In this document: one piece after another, positions 16,842 to 25,608 of the stretch
Layout of the letters: each line of letters starts with the position of its first letter
Position numbering within the stretch: position 1 is the first letter of the stretch
Assembly (NCBI GenBank): GCA_963764465.1
Contig: CAVXSO010000006.1
Location: 124,001 to 188,000 of the forward strand
DNA: 64,000 bases
Direction: 5' to 3'
From: JAJXXT01 sp963764465
GTDB taxonomy: Bacteria; Pseudomonadota; Alphaproteobacteria; Acetobacterales; Acetobacteraceae
Made by a program: the position numbers and the translations under genes
Notes under the pieces: generated by a model
Database searches by the model: none
What the model saw: only the letters and a program-made list of their open reading frames with translations
What the model was told of the DNA's origin: nothing

Positions 16842-17909
16842 CTACTGCGTGGTGGCGGCCGGCGGTGAGTTGGCGCCCAGCACCACGCCGTTCACCGTCC
16901 GCCCGTACATCGACCATTTGCTGTCGTGGAACCGCTTGCGCGTCTCCTCGACATTGCCGGTGAAGCGCGGGTCCTGCGGCCGGTCGTGGCTGTCGAGGTA
17001 CATCGCCACGTCCCAGGCCTGCTGGTCCGTCAGCGAGCCGCCGCGCCCGAGCGGCATGTTGGCCTTGATGAAGCCCGCGGCCGCGGCGACGGATGTCATG
17101 CCAGCGCCCCAGTTGTAGGATTTCGGTCCCCAGAGCGGCGGAAACACGGTCTTCCCGCCGGCGAACTGCCCCTCGCCATGCGCGCCGTGGCAGAGTGCGC
17201 AATTCTGCGCGAACACCTGCTTGCCGCGTGCGTCGTCCGGCGTCTCGGCCGGCGACGGCAGGTGCACATAGCCGCGGCCCGCGAGCTTCGCGCCGGTCGG
17301 TGCGTTCGTCGCGAGCCAGGCGGCGTAGGTCTCGAGCGCCACCAGCACCTTGTCGCCGAGCTTCGGCGCCTTGCCGTTCATGCTGAATCTGAAACAACCC
17401 TGCAGCCGTTCCTCGAACGTGTTCACATGCCCGTTCTTGCTGCGATAGGCCGGAAACGCGACCCAGGCCGCCCACATCGGCGCCGCGTCCGCGAGGCGGC
17501 CCGCGTCGATATGGCAGTTGCTGCAGGCCAGCGCGTTGCCCACGAAATGCGGCGCCATCGCGCCGGTGTCGCGGAAGATCGCCTCGCCCTCGCGGATCAT
17601 GTCGCCGAGCGGGCCAGCGGGGATCGCGGAGCGCGGCGGGGGCGTGAACGCGGCTGGCCCGGCGGCCGCCGCCGTCGGTGCGGGCGTCGGTGCGGGCGCC
17701 GGTGTGGCGGCGGCGACGCGCGCGGGCGCGGTGGGCGCCGAGACGGGCTGCGGGACGGGCGCCGCGGCGGCTTGCGCGGGCGCGGCGGAGGGGGGTGCGG
17801 CAACCACGGCCTCGGCCACCCGTTCACCGGAGGAGGGGCCGCGCGAGGCGAGGAACAGGCCGAGCATCAGGCCGCCGGCGATCGCCAGCATCATGGGAGC
17901 GCGGTTCAT
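16842..17909 (-). CDS. Dihaem cytochrome c, TsdA (thiosulfate dehydrogenase)-like
   Basis: Exported or membrane-anchored dihaem cytochrome of 355 residues. One N-terminal hydrophobic helix (about 6-22) is followed by a roughly 70-residue Ala/Pro linker. Haem site 1 is Cys129-X2-Cys132-His133 (CSNCH) and site 2 is Cys237-X2-Cys240-His241 (CALCHGAHGEGQ). The segment FPAYRSKNGHVNTFEERLQG then Cys172 FRFSMNGK strongly resembles TsdA, where a Cys in this region is a haem ligand. That suggests oxidation of thiosulfate to tetrathionate or the reverse. It is the last gene of an overlapping trio (4-bp overlap at 17906-17909). Confidence 0.82.
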   Translation of the reverse strand: MNRAPMMLAIAGGLMLGLFLASRGPSSGERVAEAVVAAPPSAAPAQAAAAPVPQPVSAPTAPARVAAATPAPAPTPAPTAAAAGPAAFTPPPRSAIPAGPLGDMIREGEAIFRDTGAMAPHFVGNALACSNCHIDAGRLADAAPMWAAWVAFPAYRSKNGHVNTFEERLQGCFRFSMNGKAPKLGDKVLVALETYAAWLATNAPTGAKLAGRGYVHLPSPAETPDDARGKQVFAQNCALCHGAHGEGQFAGGKTVFPPLWGPKSYNWGAGMTSVAAAAGFIKANMPLGRGGSLTDQQAWDVAMYLDSHDRPQDPRFTGNVEETRKRFHDSKWSMYGRTVNGVVLGANSPPAATTQ

Positions 17910-18553
17910 TGCTTCACCTCGGGCGCGGACGCGAGCGACGCGAAATATTCCGATACCGCGACGATCTCGTCGTTGGACAGCCGCTTCGCGATGGCCGGCA
18001 TCAGCCCCAGCGGGCCGGGCGGACGCTTGCCGTCCTGCCAGGCGTGCAGCTGCCCCTCGATATAGGCGGCGGGTTGTCCCGCGAGCGCGGGAAACGTGCT
18101 GCCGACGCCCATGCCGTTCGGGCCATGGCAGGAGACGCAGGCCGGCAGCCGCCCCGCATCGCGCCCGTCCAGCGCCAGCGTCTCGCCCAGGGCATTCGGC
18201 CCGGCGGGCACGGCCACCGGTGGGGGCGGCAAGGCCGCGAGGTAGGCGGCGAGTGCGGATTGCTGCGCCACGCTGAGCTGCTTCGCGACCGGCCCCATCA
18301 GCACGTTCGCGCGCCGGCCCGCGGCGAGGTCCGCGAGCTGGGTCGCGAGGTAGGCTTCCGGCGCCCCGGCCAGCCGCGGATAGCCGAGCGCCGCATTACC
18401 GAGGGCTTGCGGACCATGGCAGATCGCACAGGCCGGCACGGCCGGGGGCAGGCCATGCAGGAAGATCGCCGCCGCGTCAGGCGCCGGGGCGCCCGGGGCC
18501 GCGGCCATCGCCAGCAGCGCGGCGGCAAGGATGGCGATCCGCGGGCGGCTCAT
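17906..18553 (-). CDS. Cytochrome c4-like dihaem protein
   Basis: Periplasmic electron carrier of 215 residues with a signal peptide and two class I cytochrome domains. The haem sites are Cys42-X2-Cys45-His46 (CAICHG) and Cys139-X2-Cys142-His143 (CVSCHGPNGMG). Each is followed by the c4 pattern (YPRLAGAPEAYLATQL; FPALAGQPAAYIEGQL) and a distal-Met region. It overlaps the dsbA-like gene upstream and the TsdA-like gene downstream by 4 bp each. It is the natural electron acceptor for the TsdA-like protein (inference from gene order). Confidence 0.87.
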   Translation of the reverse strand: MSRPRIAILAAALLAMAAAPGAPAPDAAAIFLHGLPPAVPACAICHGPQALGNAALGYPRLAGAPEAYLATQLADLAAGRRANVLMGPVAKQLSVAQQSALAAYLAALPPPPVAVPAGPNALGETLALDGRDAGRLPACVSCHGPNGMGVGSTFPALAGQPAAYIEGQLHAWQDGKRPPGPLGLMPAIAKRLSNDEIVAVSEYFASLASAPEVKQ

Positions 18554-19239
18554 CCGGCATGCCCGGCAAGGCGTGCCCGCGCGTCGTGCACCACGTGCGC
18601 AAGGTTCTCCTCGTTGAGCGCGCCGGGGATGAGGTAATTGCCGATGATGAGCCCGGGCGTGCCCTGCAGCCCCAGCCCATGAGCCTGCAGTTCGGACGTG
18701 CCCAGCGTGTCATCCAGTTCGCCGGCGCGCTCGTTCAGGTCGCGCTCGAGCCGCGCCATGTCCACGCCGGCCTGGCGCACGGCCTGCATCACGGAAGCAT
18801 CGTCGGTGATATGCGTCGCGAACAGCGCGTCGTTCGCGGCGCTGAACCGCCCTTGCCAGTTCGCCGCCAGCGCTACCCGCGCCGCGGTGACGGAGGGGCC
18901 GCCGAACACCGGCCATTCCTTGGCGACGAACCGGATGTCGGCGTTCGCCGCCACCAGCTTCCGCAGCATCGGGTGCATGCCGCGGCAATACGGGCAGCGA
19001 TAGTCGAAAAACTCGGCGATCGGCAGCGTTCCCTTCGGGTTGCCCAGCACCGGTGCCCCGGGATCGAAGAAGATCGCCTCGCGCGTGAGTTCGCCGGTCG
19101 GCGCCGCCATGCCCGGGCGGGCGCCGATGACCCAGGCGCCGACACCGCCGAGCAGCGCCACGCCGCCGGCGGCGACCAGGCCACGGCGCCTCACGCCTGC
19201 TCTCCCGCCCCGATTCCGTCGCGCCTGGCCTGCCACCAA
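18550..19239 (-). CDS. DsbA/BdbD-family thiol oxidoreductase
   Basis: Thioredoxin-fold periplasmic protein of 229 residues. The N-terminus has a twin-Arg-like stretch and hydrophobic core (RRRGLVAAGGVALLGGVGAW), so it is exported or anchored, perhaps by Tat. The active site is Cys82-Pro-Tyr-Cys85 in FFDYRCPYCRGMHP. The cis-Pro region is GLQGTPGLIIGNYLIPG. It belongs to the DsbA/DsbG-like group often annotated 'thioredoxin domain-containing'. Its overlap with two c-type cytochromes suggests a role in keeping their haem-binding Cys reduced or in oxidative folding of the module. Confidence 0.87.
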   Translation of the reverse strand: MVAGQARRNRGGRAGVRRRGLVAAGGVALLGGVGAWVIGARPGMAAPTGELTREAIFFDPGAPVLGNPKGTLPIAEFFDYRCPYCRGMHPMLRKLVAANADIRFVAKEWPVFGGPSVTAARVALAANWQGRFSAANDALFATHITDDASVMQAVRQAGVDMARLERDLNERAGELDDTLGTSELQAHGLGLQGTPGLIIGNYLIPGALNEENLAHVVHDARARLAGHAG

Positions 19240-19342
19240 TGTCGCGCCATCGCTGTGCGCCCGTTCCGTTGTGCGGGTCTCTCTAACAGATTTCCCGCCT
19301 CGCGATATCGGCGCGCGCCGCGCGCGGCCGCTCTCGCGGCCT

Positions 19343-19747
19343 TCACGCCGGCACGGCGGAGATGATCACCTGCGCGTAGGCGTAGGGGTATTCGTCGGTC
19401 ATCGTCAGGTCGATCCGCGGCGCGAGGCCCGCCGGCAGGAGGGCGGCGAGGCGCAGCGCGGCACCACCCGTGAGCACGAAGCCGGGCTGCCCACCCGGCC
19501 GGTTCACCACGCCGAGGTCGGACATGAACACGCCGCGGCGGAACCCGGTGCCCAGCGCCTTGGCGCAGGCCTCCTTCGCCGCGAAGCGCTTGGCATAGGT
19601 GCCGGCGCGGTTCTGCCCGTTGCGCCGCTCCGCCTTCCGCCGCTCGGCCTCCGTGAACACGCGCAAAAGGAAACGATCGCCAAAGCGCTCCAGCGCCGCC
19701 TCGATGCGGCGGATGTCGCAGATATCCGAACCGAGCCCCAGGATCAT
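19343..19747 (-). CDS. acpS: Holo-[acyl-carrier-protein] synthase
   Basis: Transfers phosphopantetheine from CoA to ACP. The 134 residues show the N-terminal metal-binding GLGSDICDIRRIE (Asp8) and the conserved AKRFAAKEACAKALGTGF with the catalytic Glu. The C-terminal SMTDEYPYAYAQV-like block is present as TMTDEYPYAYAQVI. In many alphaproteobacteria acpS follows rel and precedes lepB-rnc-era. Here lepB is about 12 kb away on the other strand, so the cluster has been split. Confidence 0.94.
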   Translation of the reverse strand: MILGLGSDICDIRRIEAALERFGDRFLLRVFTEAERRKAERRNGQNRAGTYAKRFAAKEACAKALGTGFRRGVFMSDLGVVNRPGGQPGFVLTGGAALRLAALLPAGLAPRIDLTMTDEYPYAYAQVIISAVPA

Positions 19748-19771
19748 TGGTTGGGGATCAAGCGCGCGCGG

Positions 19772-20236
19772 TCACGCGGCCCTTGCCGGCGCCGCGACCG
19801 CCGGCGGCACGCGGAACGTCGCCATCAGCCGGTTCCACCCGTTGATCACCGCGATCATCAGCGCCAGCTCCACCAGTTCGGCTGCCGAGAAATGCCGCGC
19901 CGCCTCGCCGTAGACCGCGTCCGGCACGCCGGCCTCGCCGATGCGCGTCACCGCCTCGGTGAAGGCCAGCGCCGCCCGCTCGCGCGGTGTGTAGAGGTCG
20001 CCCGCCTCCGCCCAGGCCGGCAGCATGTCGATGCGCGCCTGCGCCTCGCCGTGCTTGCGCGCCACATCGATGTGCATCGCGAGGCAAAAGGCGCAGCCGT
20101 TCATCTGGGAGGCGCGGATCTTCACCAGCTCGTGCAGGAGCTTGTCGAGCCCGTTCTGGTTCACATGCGCCTGCAGCGCGCGCATGGCGCGGATTGCCTC
20201 GGGCGCTGCCTGCGCGGGGTCAAGCCGTTGCGACAT
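19772..20236 (-). CDS. AhpD/carboxymuconolactone decarboxylase-family peroxidase-like protein
   Basis: The 154-residue product starts at ATG 20236, which has an excellent GGGGAGGTAACG site; the open frame extends to 20350 without such a site. The AhpD core is present: LHELVKIRASQMNGCAFCLAMH with the redox CX2C and the proton-relay His, then the LALAFTEAVTRI-like helix and ELALMIAVINGWNRL. Members reduce peroxides or act as alkylhydroperoxidase helpers. It is followed by acpS on the same strand. Confidence 0.88.
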   Translation of the reverse strand: MSQRLDPAQAAPEAIRAMRALQAHVNQNGLDKLLHELVKIRASQMNGCAFCLAMHIDVARKHGEAQARIDMLPAWAEAGDLYTPRERAALAFTEAVTRIGEAGVPDAVYGEAARHFSAAELVELALMIAVINGWNRLMATFRVPPAVAAPARAA

Positions 20237-20401
20237 CGTTACCTCCCCTTCGTGCACTTCATGCACCACCGTCTCCACGGCGAGCACCCTGCCGAGCATC
20301 GTGATCTCGCCGTCCCCGGCGGTGAACCGGCTGTCCCGACTGCTCGCCATACCCGCCCCCCATCATGCGCGGCCCGCGCCGCGCGCCGCACGCACCACCG
20401 C

Positions 20402-22684
20402 TCAGCCGCGGGCGCGGTCCACTTCGTGGACATGCGAGGCCGCGCGCAGGCTCGCCATCACGGCGGCGAGCTGCTGCAGGTCGCGTACCTCCACGTCCAC
20501 GAGCATCTCGAAGAAATCGGCCTGCCAATTCACCACGCGCAGGCTCGCCACCGCCGCGTCCTGCTTGGCGATGGCGTTGGTGACGGAGGCGATGGAGGTC
20601 GGCGCGTTGTCGGCGATCACCGAGAGCCGGCCGGTGAAGCCCTCGCCCTTCGCCGACGTCTCCAGCCGCGCGCCGGGCTCCCAGTCGACATCGATGAAAC
20701 GTTCCGGTGTCGGCGCGAAAGTCTCGAGCGTGGGGCAGTCCCGCGCGTGGATCGTCACCCCCTTGCCGGTGGTCACGATGCCCACGATCGGGTCACCCGG
20801 CACCGGGTGGCAGCAGCCGGCGTAGCGGATCGCCATGCCGGGCACGAGCCCGGTGATCGGCAGCGTGTTGCCGCCCGCGGGCAGCTTCGCGCGCGAGGGC
20901 AGGCTCGGCAGCAGGTGCGGCGCGCGCGCGTCCGCGCGCAGCTCCGGATAGGCCGCCGCCACCACGTCCCTGGCGGAGAGATGCCCGATGCCGACCGCGA
21001 TCAGCAGCTCATCGAGGCTCGCGAGCTTCAGCGTCTTCAAGGCGCCTTCCAGCACTTTTTCCGAGCCGTCGAGCCCGTCGGCGCGAAATGCCTTGGTCAG
21101 CGCCGTGCGCCCGGCGTCGCGGTTGGCCTCGCGCTGCTCCTGCTGCAGGAAGCGGCGGATGCGCGCGCGCGCCTTGCCGGTGACGACGAAGCGCTCCCAT
21201 TGCGCGGACGGCGTGCCGCCGCGCGAGGTCATGATCTCGACCTGGTCGCCATTCTGCAGCACGTGGCGCAGCGGCATCAGCTTGCCGTTCACCCTCGCAC
21301 CCACGCAGGTATCGCCGACCTGCGAGTGCACGGCGTAGGCGAAATCCACCGGGGTCGCGCCGCGCGGCAGCTGGATCAGCTGCCCCTTCGGCGTGAAGCA
21401 GAACACCTGGTCCTGGTAGAGCTCGAGCCTGGTGTTCTCGAGGAACTCGTCGGCGGTTGAATTCTCGAGGATCTCAAGCAGGTCCTGCACCCAGCGGAAC
21501 CGCCTGATCTCGTCCGCCTCCGGCCCCGGGCGCCCGTCATCCTTGTAGTGCCAGTGCGCGGCAACGCCGTTTTCGGCGATGGCGTGCATGTCGGGCGTGC
21601 GGATCTGCACCTCGATCTTCTGGTTGCGCGGCGCCCTCAGCGCCACGCCGGTATGCAGGCTCTGGTAACCGTTGGCCTTGGGCGTGGAAATGTAGTCCTT
21701 GAACCGCCCGGCGGTGACGGGATAGCCCGCGTGCACCGCGCCCAGCGCCGCGTAGCAGGCCTCGCGTGTCGGCACGATGATGCGGAACGCCATGATGTCC
21801 GAGAGCTGCTCGAACTCCACGTTGCGCCGCTTCATCTTCTCCCAGACCGAGTAGGGCGACTTCTCCCGCCCCGTGACCTCGATCACCTCGACGCCGGACT
21901 CGCGACAGATGCGCGCGAGCTCGACGCGCATGCGCTCGATCACGTCCGCCCCCTGGCCGCGCAGGAAGTTGAGCCGCGCCGTGATCGTTTCGTAGGCGTC
22001 CGGTTCGAGCTGCGCGAAGGCCAGGTTCTGCAGCTCCGTCTTCATCGCGTCCATGCCGATGCGGTCGGCCAATGGCGCGTAGATATCCATCGTCTCGCGC
22101 GCGATGCGCTGGCGCCTTTCCAGCTTCGGAATGGAGCCGAGCGTGCGCATGTTGTGCAGCCGGTCCGCGAGCTTGACCAGCAGCACGCGGATGTCGCGCG
22201 AAAGTGCGAGTACCAGCTTGCGGAAATTCTCCGCCTGCTTGGTGCGGTCGGATTGCAGCTCCAGCCGCGTGAGCTTGGTGACCCCGTCCACCAGCCCCGC
22301 GGTCTCCTCGCCGAAGCGCCGCGCGATCTCCGCGCGCGTGACCGTGGTGTCCTCGATCGTGTCGTGCAGCAGGGCGGTGATCAGCGAGCCGGCATCGAGC
22401 CGGTAGCCCGCGAGGATCATCGCGACGGCGACGGGATGGGAGATGTAGGGTTCGCCGCTGTCGCGCTTCTGGGGCGCATGGGCGCGCGCCGCCAGCTCGT
22501 AGGCCTGCTCGATCAGCGCGATGTCGGCGTTGGCGTCGTAGCCACGTACCGCGGCCAGCAACGGCGCGATAAGGGCAGGGGGGGCAACCGCCCCGGCGGC
22601 TTCCCCCATGGTCTCGGCCGTCGTCACCCCGTCCGGGAGCCGCGGCATCGGGGCGCGCCAGCCTGGTTCGCCGCGCCCCTGCAT
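20402..22684 (-). CDS. Bifunctional (p)ppGpp synthetase/hydrolase, Rel/SpoT
   Basis: Stringent-response enzyme of 760 residues. The N-terminal HD hydrolase has HPVAVAMIL and LLHDTIEDT plus RLHNMRTLGSI, with hydrolase residues intact. The synthetase domain has QLSDIMAFRIIV and KANGYQSLHTGV. A TGS domain (VFCFTPKGQLIQLPRGATPVD), a zinc-finger/helical region with AGCCHPVPGDPI and a C-terminal ACT domain follow. Both activities look functional, as expected for the single Rel of alphaproteobacteria. The ATG 22684 start gives a somewhat long N-terminus, and later Met codons at residues 13 and 26 are possible. It follows rpoZ by 22 bp. Confidence 0.96.
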   Translation of the reverse strand: MQGRGEPGWRAPMPRLPDGVTTAETMGEAAGAVAPPALIAPLLAAVRGYDANADIALIEQAYELAARAHAPQKRDSGEPYISHPVAVAMILAGYRLDAGSLITALLHDTIEDTTVTRAEIARRFGEETAGLVDGVTKLTRLELQSDRTKQAENFRKLVLALSRDIRVLLVKLADRLHNMRTLGSIPKLERRQRIARETMDIYAPLADRIGMDAMKTELQNLAFAQLEPDAYETITARLNFLRGQGADVIERMRVELARICRESGVEVIEVTGREKSPYSVWEKMKRRNVEFEQLSDIMAFRIIVPTREACYAALGAVHAGYPVTAGRFKDYISTPKANGYQSLHTGVALRAPRNQKIEVQIRTPDMHAIAENGVAAHWHYKDDGRPGPEADEIRRFRWVQDLLEILENSTADEFLENTRLELYQDQVFCFTPKGQLIQLPRGATPVDFAYAVHSQVGDTCVGARVNGKLMPLRHVLQNGDQVEIMTSRGGTPSAQWERFVVTGKARARIRRFLQQEQREANRDAGRTALTKAFRADGLDGSEKVLEGALKTLKLASLDELLIAVGIGHLSARDVVAAAYPELRADARAPHLLPSLPSRAKLPAGGNTLPITGLVPGMAIRYAGCCHPVPGDPIVGIVTTGKGVTIHARDCPTLETFAPTPERFIDVDWEPGARLETSAKGEGFTGRLSVIADNAPTSIASVTNAIAKQDAAVASLRVVNWQADFFEMLVDVEVRDLQQLAAVMASLRAASHVHEVDRARG

Positions 22685-22706
22685 GCCGTGCTTCCGGCGC
22701 TGCCCG

Positions 22707-23105
22707 TCAGCGGCGCCCGCCGCCCAGCTCGGCGGCGATCGCCGCCTCGATATCCTCGGCGGTCATTTCCTCGGGCGGGATCGCCGCGGCCTCTTCCTCG
22801 GCCGAGAGATCCTGCAGGCCGAAGATGTTCTGGTCGGTCGGGATGAGGTCCATCACCTCCTCGTCCGCGGGCTCGGGCTCCGGCGCGCGCGACAGCGACT
22901 TCAGGAGATCGCCCTCGAGCTTCTCGAGCGGCAGCGTGCCGTCCGCGATCTCGCGCAGTGCAACGACCGGATTCTTGTCGTTGTCGCGGTCGATCGTCAG
23001 CTCCTCGCCGCGGGAGATGTTGCGCGCACGCTGGGCAGCGAACAGCACCAGCTCGAAGCGGTTCGGCACCCGCTCCACGCAATCCTCGACCGTTACGCGC
23101 GCCAT
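22707..23105 (-). CDS. rpoZ: RNA polymerase omega subunit
   Basis: Small RNA polymerase assembly factor, also part of the ppGpp site 1 in Proteobacteria. The 132 residues begin ARVTVEDCVERVPNRFELVLFAAQRARNI and include the block DRDNDKNPVVALREIADG. The C-terminus is extended and acidic (PEPEPADEEVMDLIPTD), a typical alphaproteobacterial feature. Adjacent to rel on the same strand, as in many genomes. Confidence 0.96.
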   Translation of the reverse strand: MARVTVEDCVERVPNRFELVLFAAQRARNISRGEELTIDRDNDKNPVVALREIADGTLPLEKLEGDLLKSLSRAPEPEPADEEVMDLIPTDQNIFGLQDLSAEEEAAAIPPEEMTAEDIEAAIAAELGGGRR

Positions 23106-23183
23106 GCGGCGTCCTCCACAGCAAAATCAATGGGTAAGAGCGGACACATAGGCGCGGGGCGCGCCCGATGCAAGGCCAATCCC

Positions 23184-23687
23184 TCAGAGCCGCGCTGCGT
23201 CCTGCGCGGCCACGGCTGCCAGGAGCTCGCGAATTCCCGCCCCGGTCACCGGATGACGCCAATTCGGCGCCAGCTCTGCCAGCGGACGCAGCACGAAGGC
23301 ACGCCCTTCCATGCGCGGATGCGGCAGGATGGGGTCCGGTGCCGTGCGCACCAGGCCGTCCATGTCCAGGATATCGAGATCGAGCGGGCGTGCCGCGTTG
23401 CGCGCGCCGCGCACGCGCCCGGCAGCCGCCTCGATCGCCTGCAGCCGCGCCAGCAGCCAGGCGGGGTCCGCGGCGCCTTCCAGCCGTGCCACCGCGTTGA
23501 CGTAGCGCGGCTGGCCGGAAGCCGGCTGGTCGCAGGCCAGCATGGGCGCGCTCTCCCAGAAGCCGGAGACGGCGGCAAGCCGCAGGCCCGCGATCCCCGC
23601 CAGCGCCGCCACCGCCGCGCGCGCCATCGCCAGCGGCGCCTCGCCATGCGGTCCCGGCAGGTTTGCCCCGATGGCCACGAGGATCAT
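23184..23687 (-). CDS. folK: 2-amino-4-hydroxy-6-hydroxymethyldihydropteridine diphosphokinase
   Basis: Pyrophosphorylates 6-hydroxymethyl-dihydropterin in folate synthesis. The 167 residues show VAIGANLPGPHGEAP and the substrate region GQPRYVNAVARLEG. The ATP/Mg block PLDLDILDMDGL and the C-terminal LPHPRMEGRAFVLRPLAELAP follow. Divergent from the NYN gene, and upstream of rpoZ-rel on the same strand with 78 bp between. Confidence 0.95.
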   Translation of the reverse strand: MILVAIGANLPGPHGEAPLAMARAAVAALAGIAGLRLAAVSGFWESAPMLACDQPASGQPRYVNAVARLEGAADPAWLLARLQAIEAAAGRVRGARNAARPLDLDILDMDGLVRTAPDPILPHPRMEGRAFVLRPLAELAPNWRHPVTGAGIRELLAAVAAQDAARL

Positions 23688-23782
23688 CGTGCCGCCTCCG
23701 GCCCTTGCTTCCGCACGCGGCTGGCGCCATTGCTTCGCGAACGCCGGGGCCTATGCTCCGGCATTCTTTCAACCACGGACCC

Positions 23783-24388
23783 ATGCGGATGCATTTTTCG
23801 CCCAACGAGCGCACGGCGCTCTTCATTGACGGTGCCAATCTCTACTCGGCCAGCCGCAATCTCGGTTTCGACGTCGACTACCGCAACCTCCTCACCTTCT
23901 TCCGCAAGCAGACCAACGTGCTGCGCGCCTATTATTACGCCGCGGTGCTGGAGACGGAGGAGTATTCGCCGCTCAAGCCGCTCACCGACTGGCTCGCCTA
24001 TAACGGCTACACGCTGGTCACCAAGCCGGCGCGCGAGTTTACGGACGCGACGGGCCGCCGCCGCGTGAAGGGCAACATGGATATCGAGCTCGCGATCGAC
24101 ATGCTGGAGCTCTCGCCCAAGATCGACCACGCGGTGCTGTTCTCCGGCAACTCCGATTTCCGCCGCCTGGTGGAGGCGGTGCAGCGGCGCGGCGTGCGCG
24201 TCTCCGTCGTGTCCTCGATCAAGACCTCGCCGCCGATGGTCGCCGACGAGCTGCGCCGCCAGGCCGACCAGTTCCTGGAGCTCGCCGAGGTCGGGCAGGA
24301 GTTCACCCGCCGGCAGATGGAGCCGCGTCCGGCCCGCGCGCCGCGCGTGACGCCGGCGGAGCCCTACGCCGACCCCGCCGACGCCTGA
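23783..24388 (+). CDS. NYN-domain (LabA/DUF88-like) protein
   Basis: PIN-like NYN fold, a presumed metal-dependent RNase or regulator. The 201 residues from ATG 23783 (a second ATG lies at 23789) show FIDGANLYSASRNLGF with the first catalytic Asp. KGNMDIELAIDMLELS and HAVLFSGNSDFRRLVEAVQ supply the other acidic residues. The tail (PRPARAPRVTPAEPYAD) is disordered. This family sits near folK-rpoZ-rel in many alphaproteobacteria. The substrate is unknown. Confidence 0.9.
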   Translation: MRMHFSPNERTALFIDGANLYSASRNLGFDVDYRNLLTFFRKQTNVLRAYYYAAVLETEEYSPLKPLTDWLAYNGYTLVTKPAREFTDATGRRRVKGNMDIELAIDMLELSPKIDHAVLFSGNSDFRRLVEAVQRRGVRVSVVSSIKTSPPMVADELRRQADQFLELAEVGQEFTRRQMEPRPARAPRVTPAEPYADPADA

Positions 24389-24398
24389 CCGAAGCCGC

Positions 24399-25043
24399 GT
24401 GATCACCGAGCCGGGCCGGAACTGCGACCGCTGCCCGCGGCTCGCCGCCTTTCGCGCCGCCAACCGCGAGGCCAATCCCGCCTGGTTCAACGCGCCGGTG
24501 CCGAGCCTGGGGCCGACGGACGCGCGCATGCTCGTTGTCGGCCTGGCGCCGGGCCTGCGCGGCGCCAACCGCACCGGCCGCCCGTTCCATGGCGACGGCG
24601 CCGGCATCACGCTCTATGGCGCGCTGCTGAAGGCGGGGCTCGCGCACGGGCGCTACACGGCGGAACCGGGGGACAACAATCCAGGGGGGGCGATGCGGCT
24701 CGATATCCGCGTCGTCAACGCGGTGCGCTGCGTGCCGCCGCAGAACAGGCCGCTGCCGCCCGAGATCCGCGCCTGCAACGATTTCCTGAAATCCGAGCTC
24801 GCCGGCCTCGCGCGGCTGCGCGTCATCCTCGCGCTCGGCCGCATCGCGCATGACGCGGTGCTGCGTGCACTCGGCCTGCGCGCCGCCCATGCCCGCTTCG
24901 GCCACGGCGTGCTGCACGAGCTACCCGGCGGGCGCGTGCTCGCCGACAGCTATCACGTGTCGCGCTACAACATGAACACCGGCGTGCTGACGGAGGCGAT
25001 GTTCGACGCCGTCCTCGCCTCCGTCGCGCCGCGGCTGCGCTAG
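24399..25043 (+). CDS. Family 5 uracil-DNA glycosylase (UDGb)
   Basis: Fe-S uracil/hypoxanthine-DNA glycosylase of 214 residues, starting at GTG 24399. The Cys pair CDRCPRL near the N-terminus plus VNAVRCVPPQN and EIRACNDFL supply four Cys for a 4Fe-4S cluster. Active-site motif A is GLAPGLRGANRTGRPFHGDGAG, the family 5 type. The later SYHVSRYNMNTG replaces the usual HPS loop. Role: base-excision repair of deaminated DNA. Next to the NYN gene, 10 bp apart. Confidence 0.9.
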   Translation: MITEPGRNCDRCPRLAAFRAANREANPAWFNAPVPSLGPTDARMLVVGLAPGLRGANRTGRPFHGDGAGITLYGALLKAGLAHGRYTAEPGDNNPGGAMRLDIRVVNAVRCVPPQNRPLPPEIRACNDFLKSELAGLARLRVILALGRIAHDAVLRALGLRAAHARFGHGVLHELPGGRVLADSYHVSRYNMNTGVLTEAMFDAVLASVAPRLR

Positions 25044-25456
25044 GCGAAGCTGCGCTCGCCGCGCGTGCTCGCCCCGGCCCGCGTGGCATCCACGCTCCAC
25101 GCCCCGCCGCCAGCGGCCGCGATGTAGAGGAAGATGAAGCAGTAGAGGATCGCCGGCTCGCCGCGGTTGGCGAGCGGCAGGAACCCGTGCGGCAGGTGCC
25201 CGATGACGTAGGCCACCGCCATTTCGCCCGACATGATGAACGCCGCCGGCCGGGTGAACAGGCCCAGGACCATCAGCACCCCGCCGATCACCTCGATCAG
25301 CCCGGCCACCATGAACAACGGCGGCAGGTGGAACAGCCCGGGACCCGCGGGAAACCCGAACATCTTCACCATCCCGTGCTCCAGGAACAACAGCCCTGCC
25401 ATGATGCGCAGCAGGCTGAGCGCGCGGGGCGCCCATTCGGTCTCGATCTTGTCCAT
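25040..25456 (-). CDS. DoxX-family membrane protein (paralogue 1)
   Basis: Four-helix inner-membrane protein of 138 residues. It begins MDKIETEWAPRALSLLRIMAGLLFLEHGMVKMFGF, followed by the second helix PLFMVAGLIEVIGGVLMVLGLF and TRPAAFIMSGEMAVAYVIGHLP. The FLYIAAAGGGAWSVD segment ends the core. DoxX/DoxD-like proteins are linked to quinone-dependent thiol or sulfur oxidation and membrane redox in some bacteria, but the exact role here is unknown. It is convergent with the UDG gene (4-bp overlap of ends). A homologous gene lies 150 bp upstream. Confidence 0.9.
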   Translation of the reverse strand: MDKIETEWAPRALSLLRIMAGLLFLEHGMVKMFGFPAGPGLFHLPPLFMVAGLIEVIGGVLMVLGLFTRPAAFIMSGEMAVAYVIGHLPHGFLPLANRGEPAILYCFIFLYIAAAGGGAWSVDATRAGASTRGERSFA

Positions 25457-25473
25457 TATTTCATCACCGAATT

Positions 25474-25487
25474 ATTCGATAACGAAT
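25474..25487 (-). promoter_or_regulatory. Candidate operator upstream of DoxX paralogue 1
   Basis: ATTCG-ATAA-CGAAT is a perfect 5-bp dyad with 4-bp spacer, 18-31 bp upstream of the ATG at 25456, in an AT-rich patch within very GC-rich DNA. No RBS of standard strength is seen. It could be an operator or core promoter. Confidence 0.35.
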
Positions 25488-25608
25488 GATATCAGCAACC
25501 AGCGCGCGTGTCAGCCCCGCTCACGCGCCCACGGCGCGGGTGCGGTTGCCGCCGGTTCAACGCCCGGAGGGGCCGGCCTGACGACGTGGGCTTGGGGAAA
25601 TGGTTGCG

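Noticed and set aside
16842..17909. A cbb3- or Sox-type cytochrome assignment for the dihaem protein
   Set aside because: Spacing of the two CX2CH sites and the ERLQGCF / SMNGK segment fit TsdA better; no oxidase or sox genes are adjacent.
19040..21460. Plus-strand open frame of about 800 codons across dsbA, acpS, the AhpD-like gene and rel
   Set aside because: It crosses four real minus-strand genes and the gaps between them; composition is Arg/His-rich shadow sequence.
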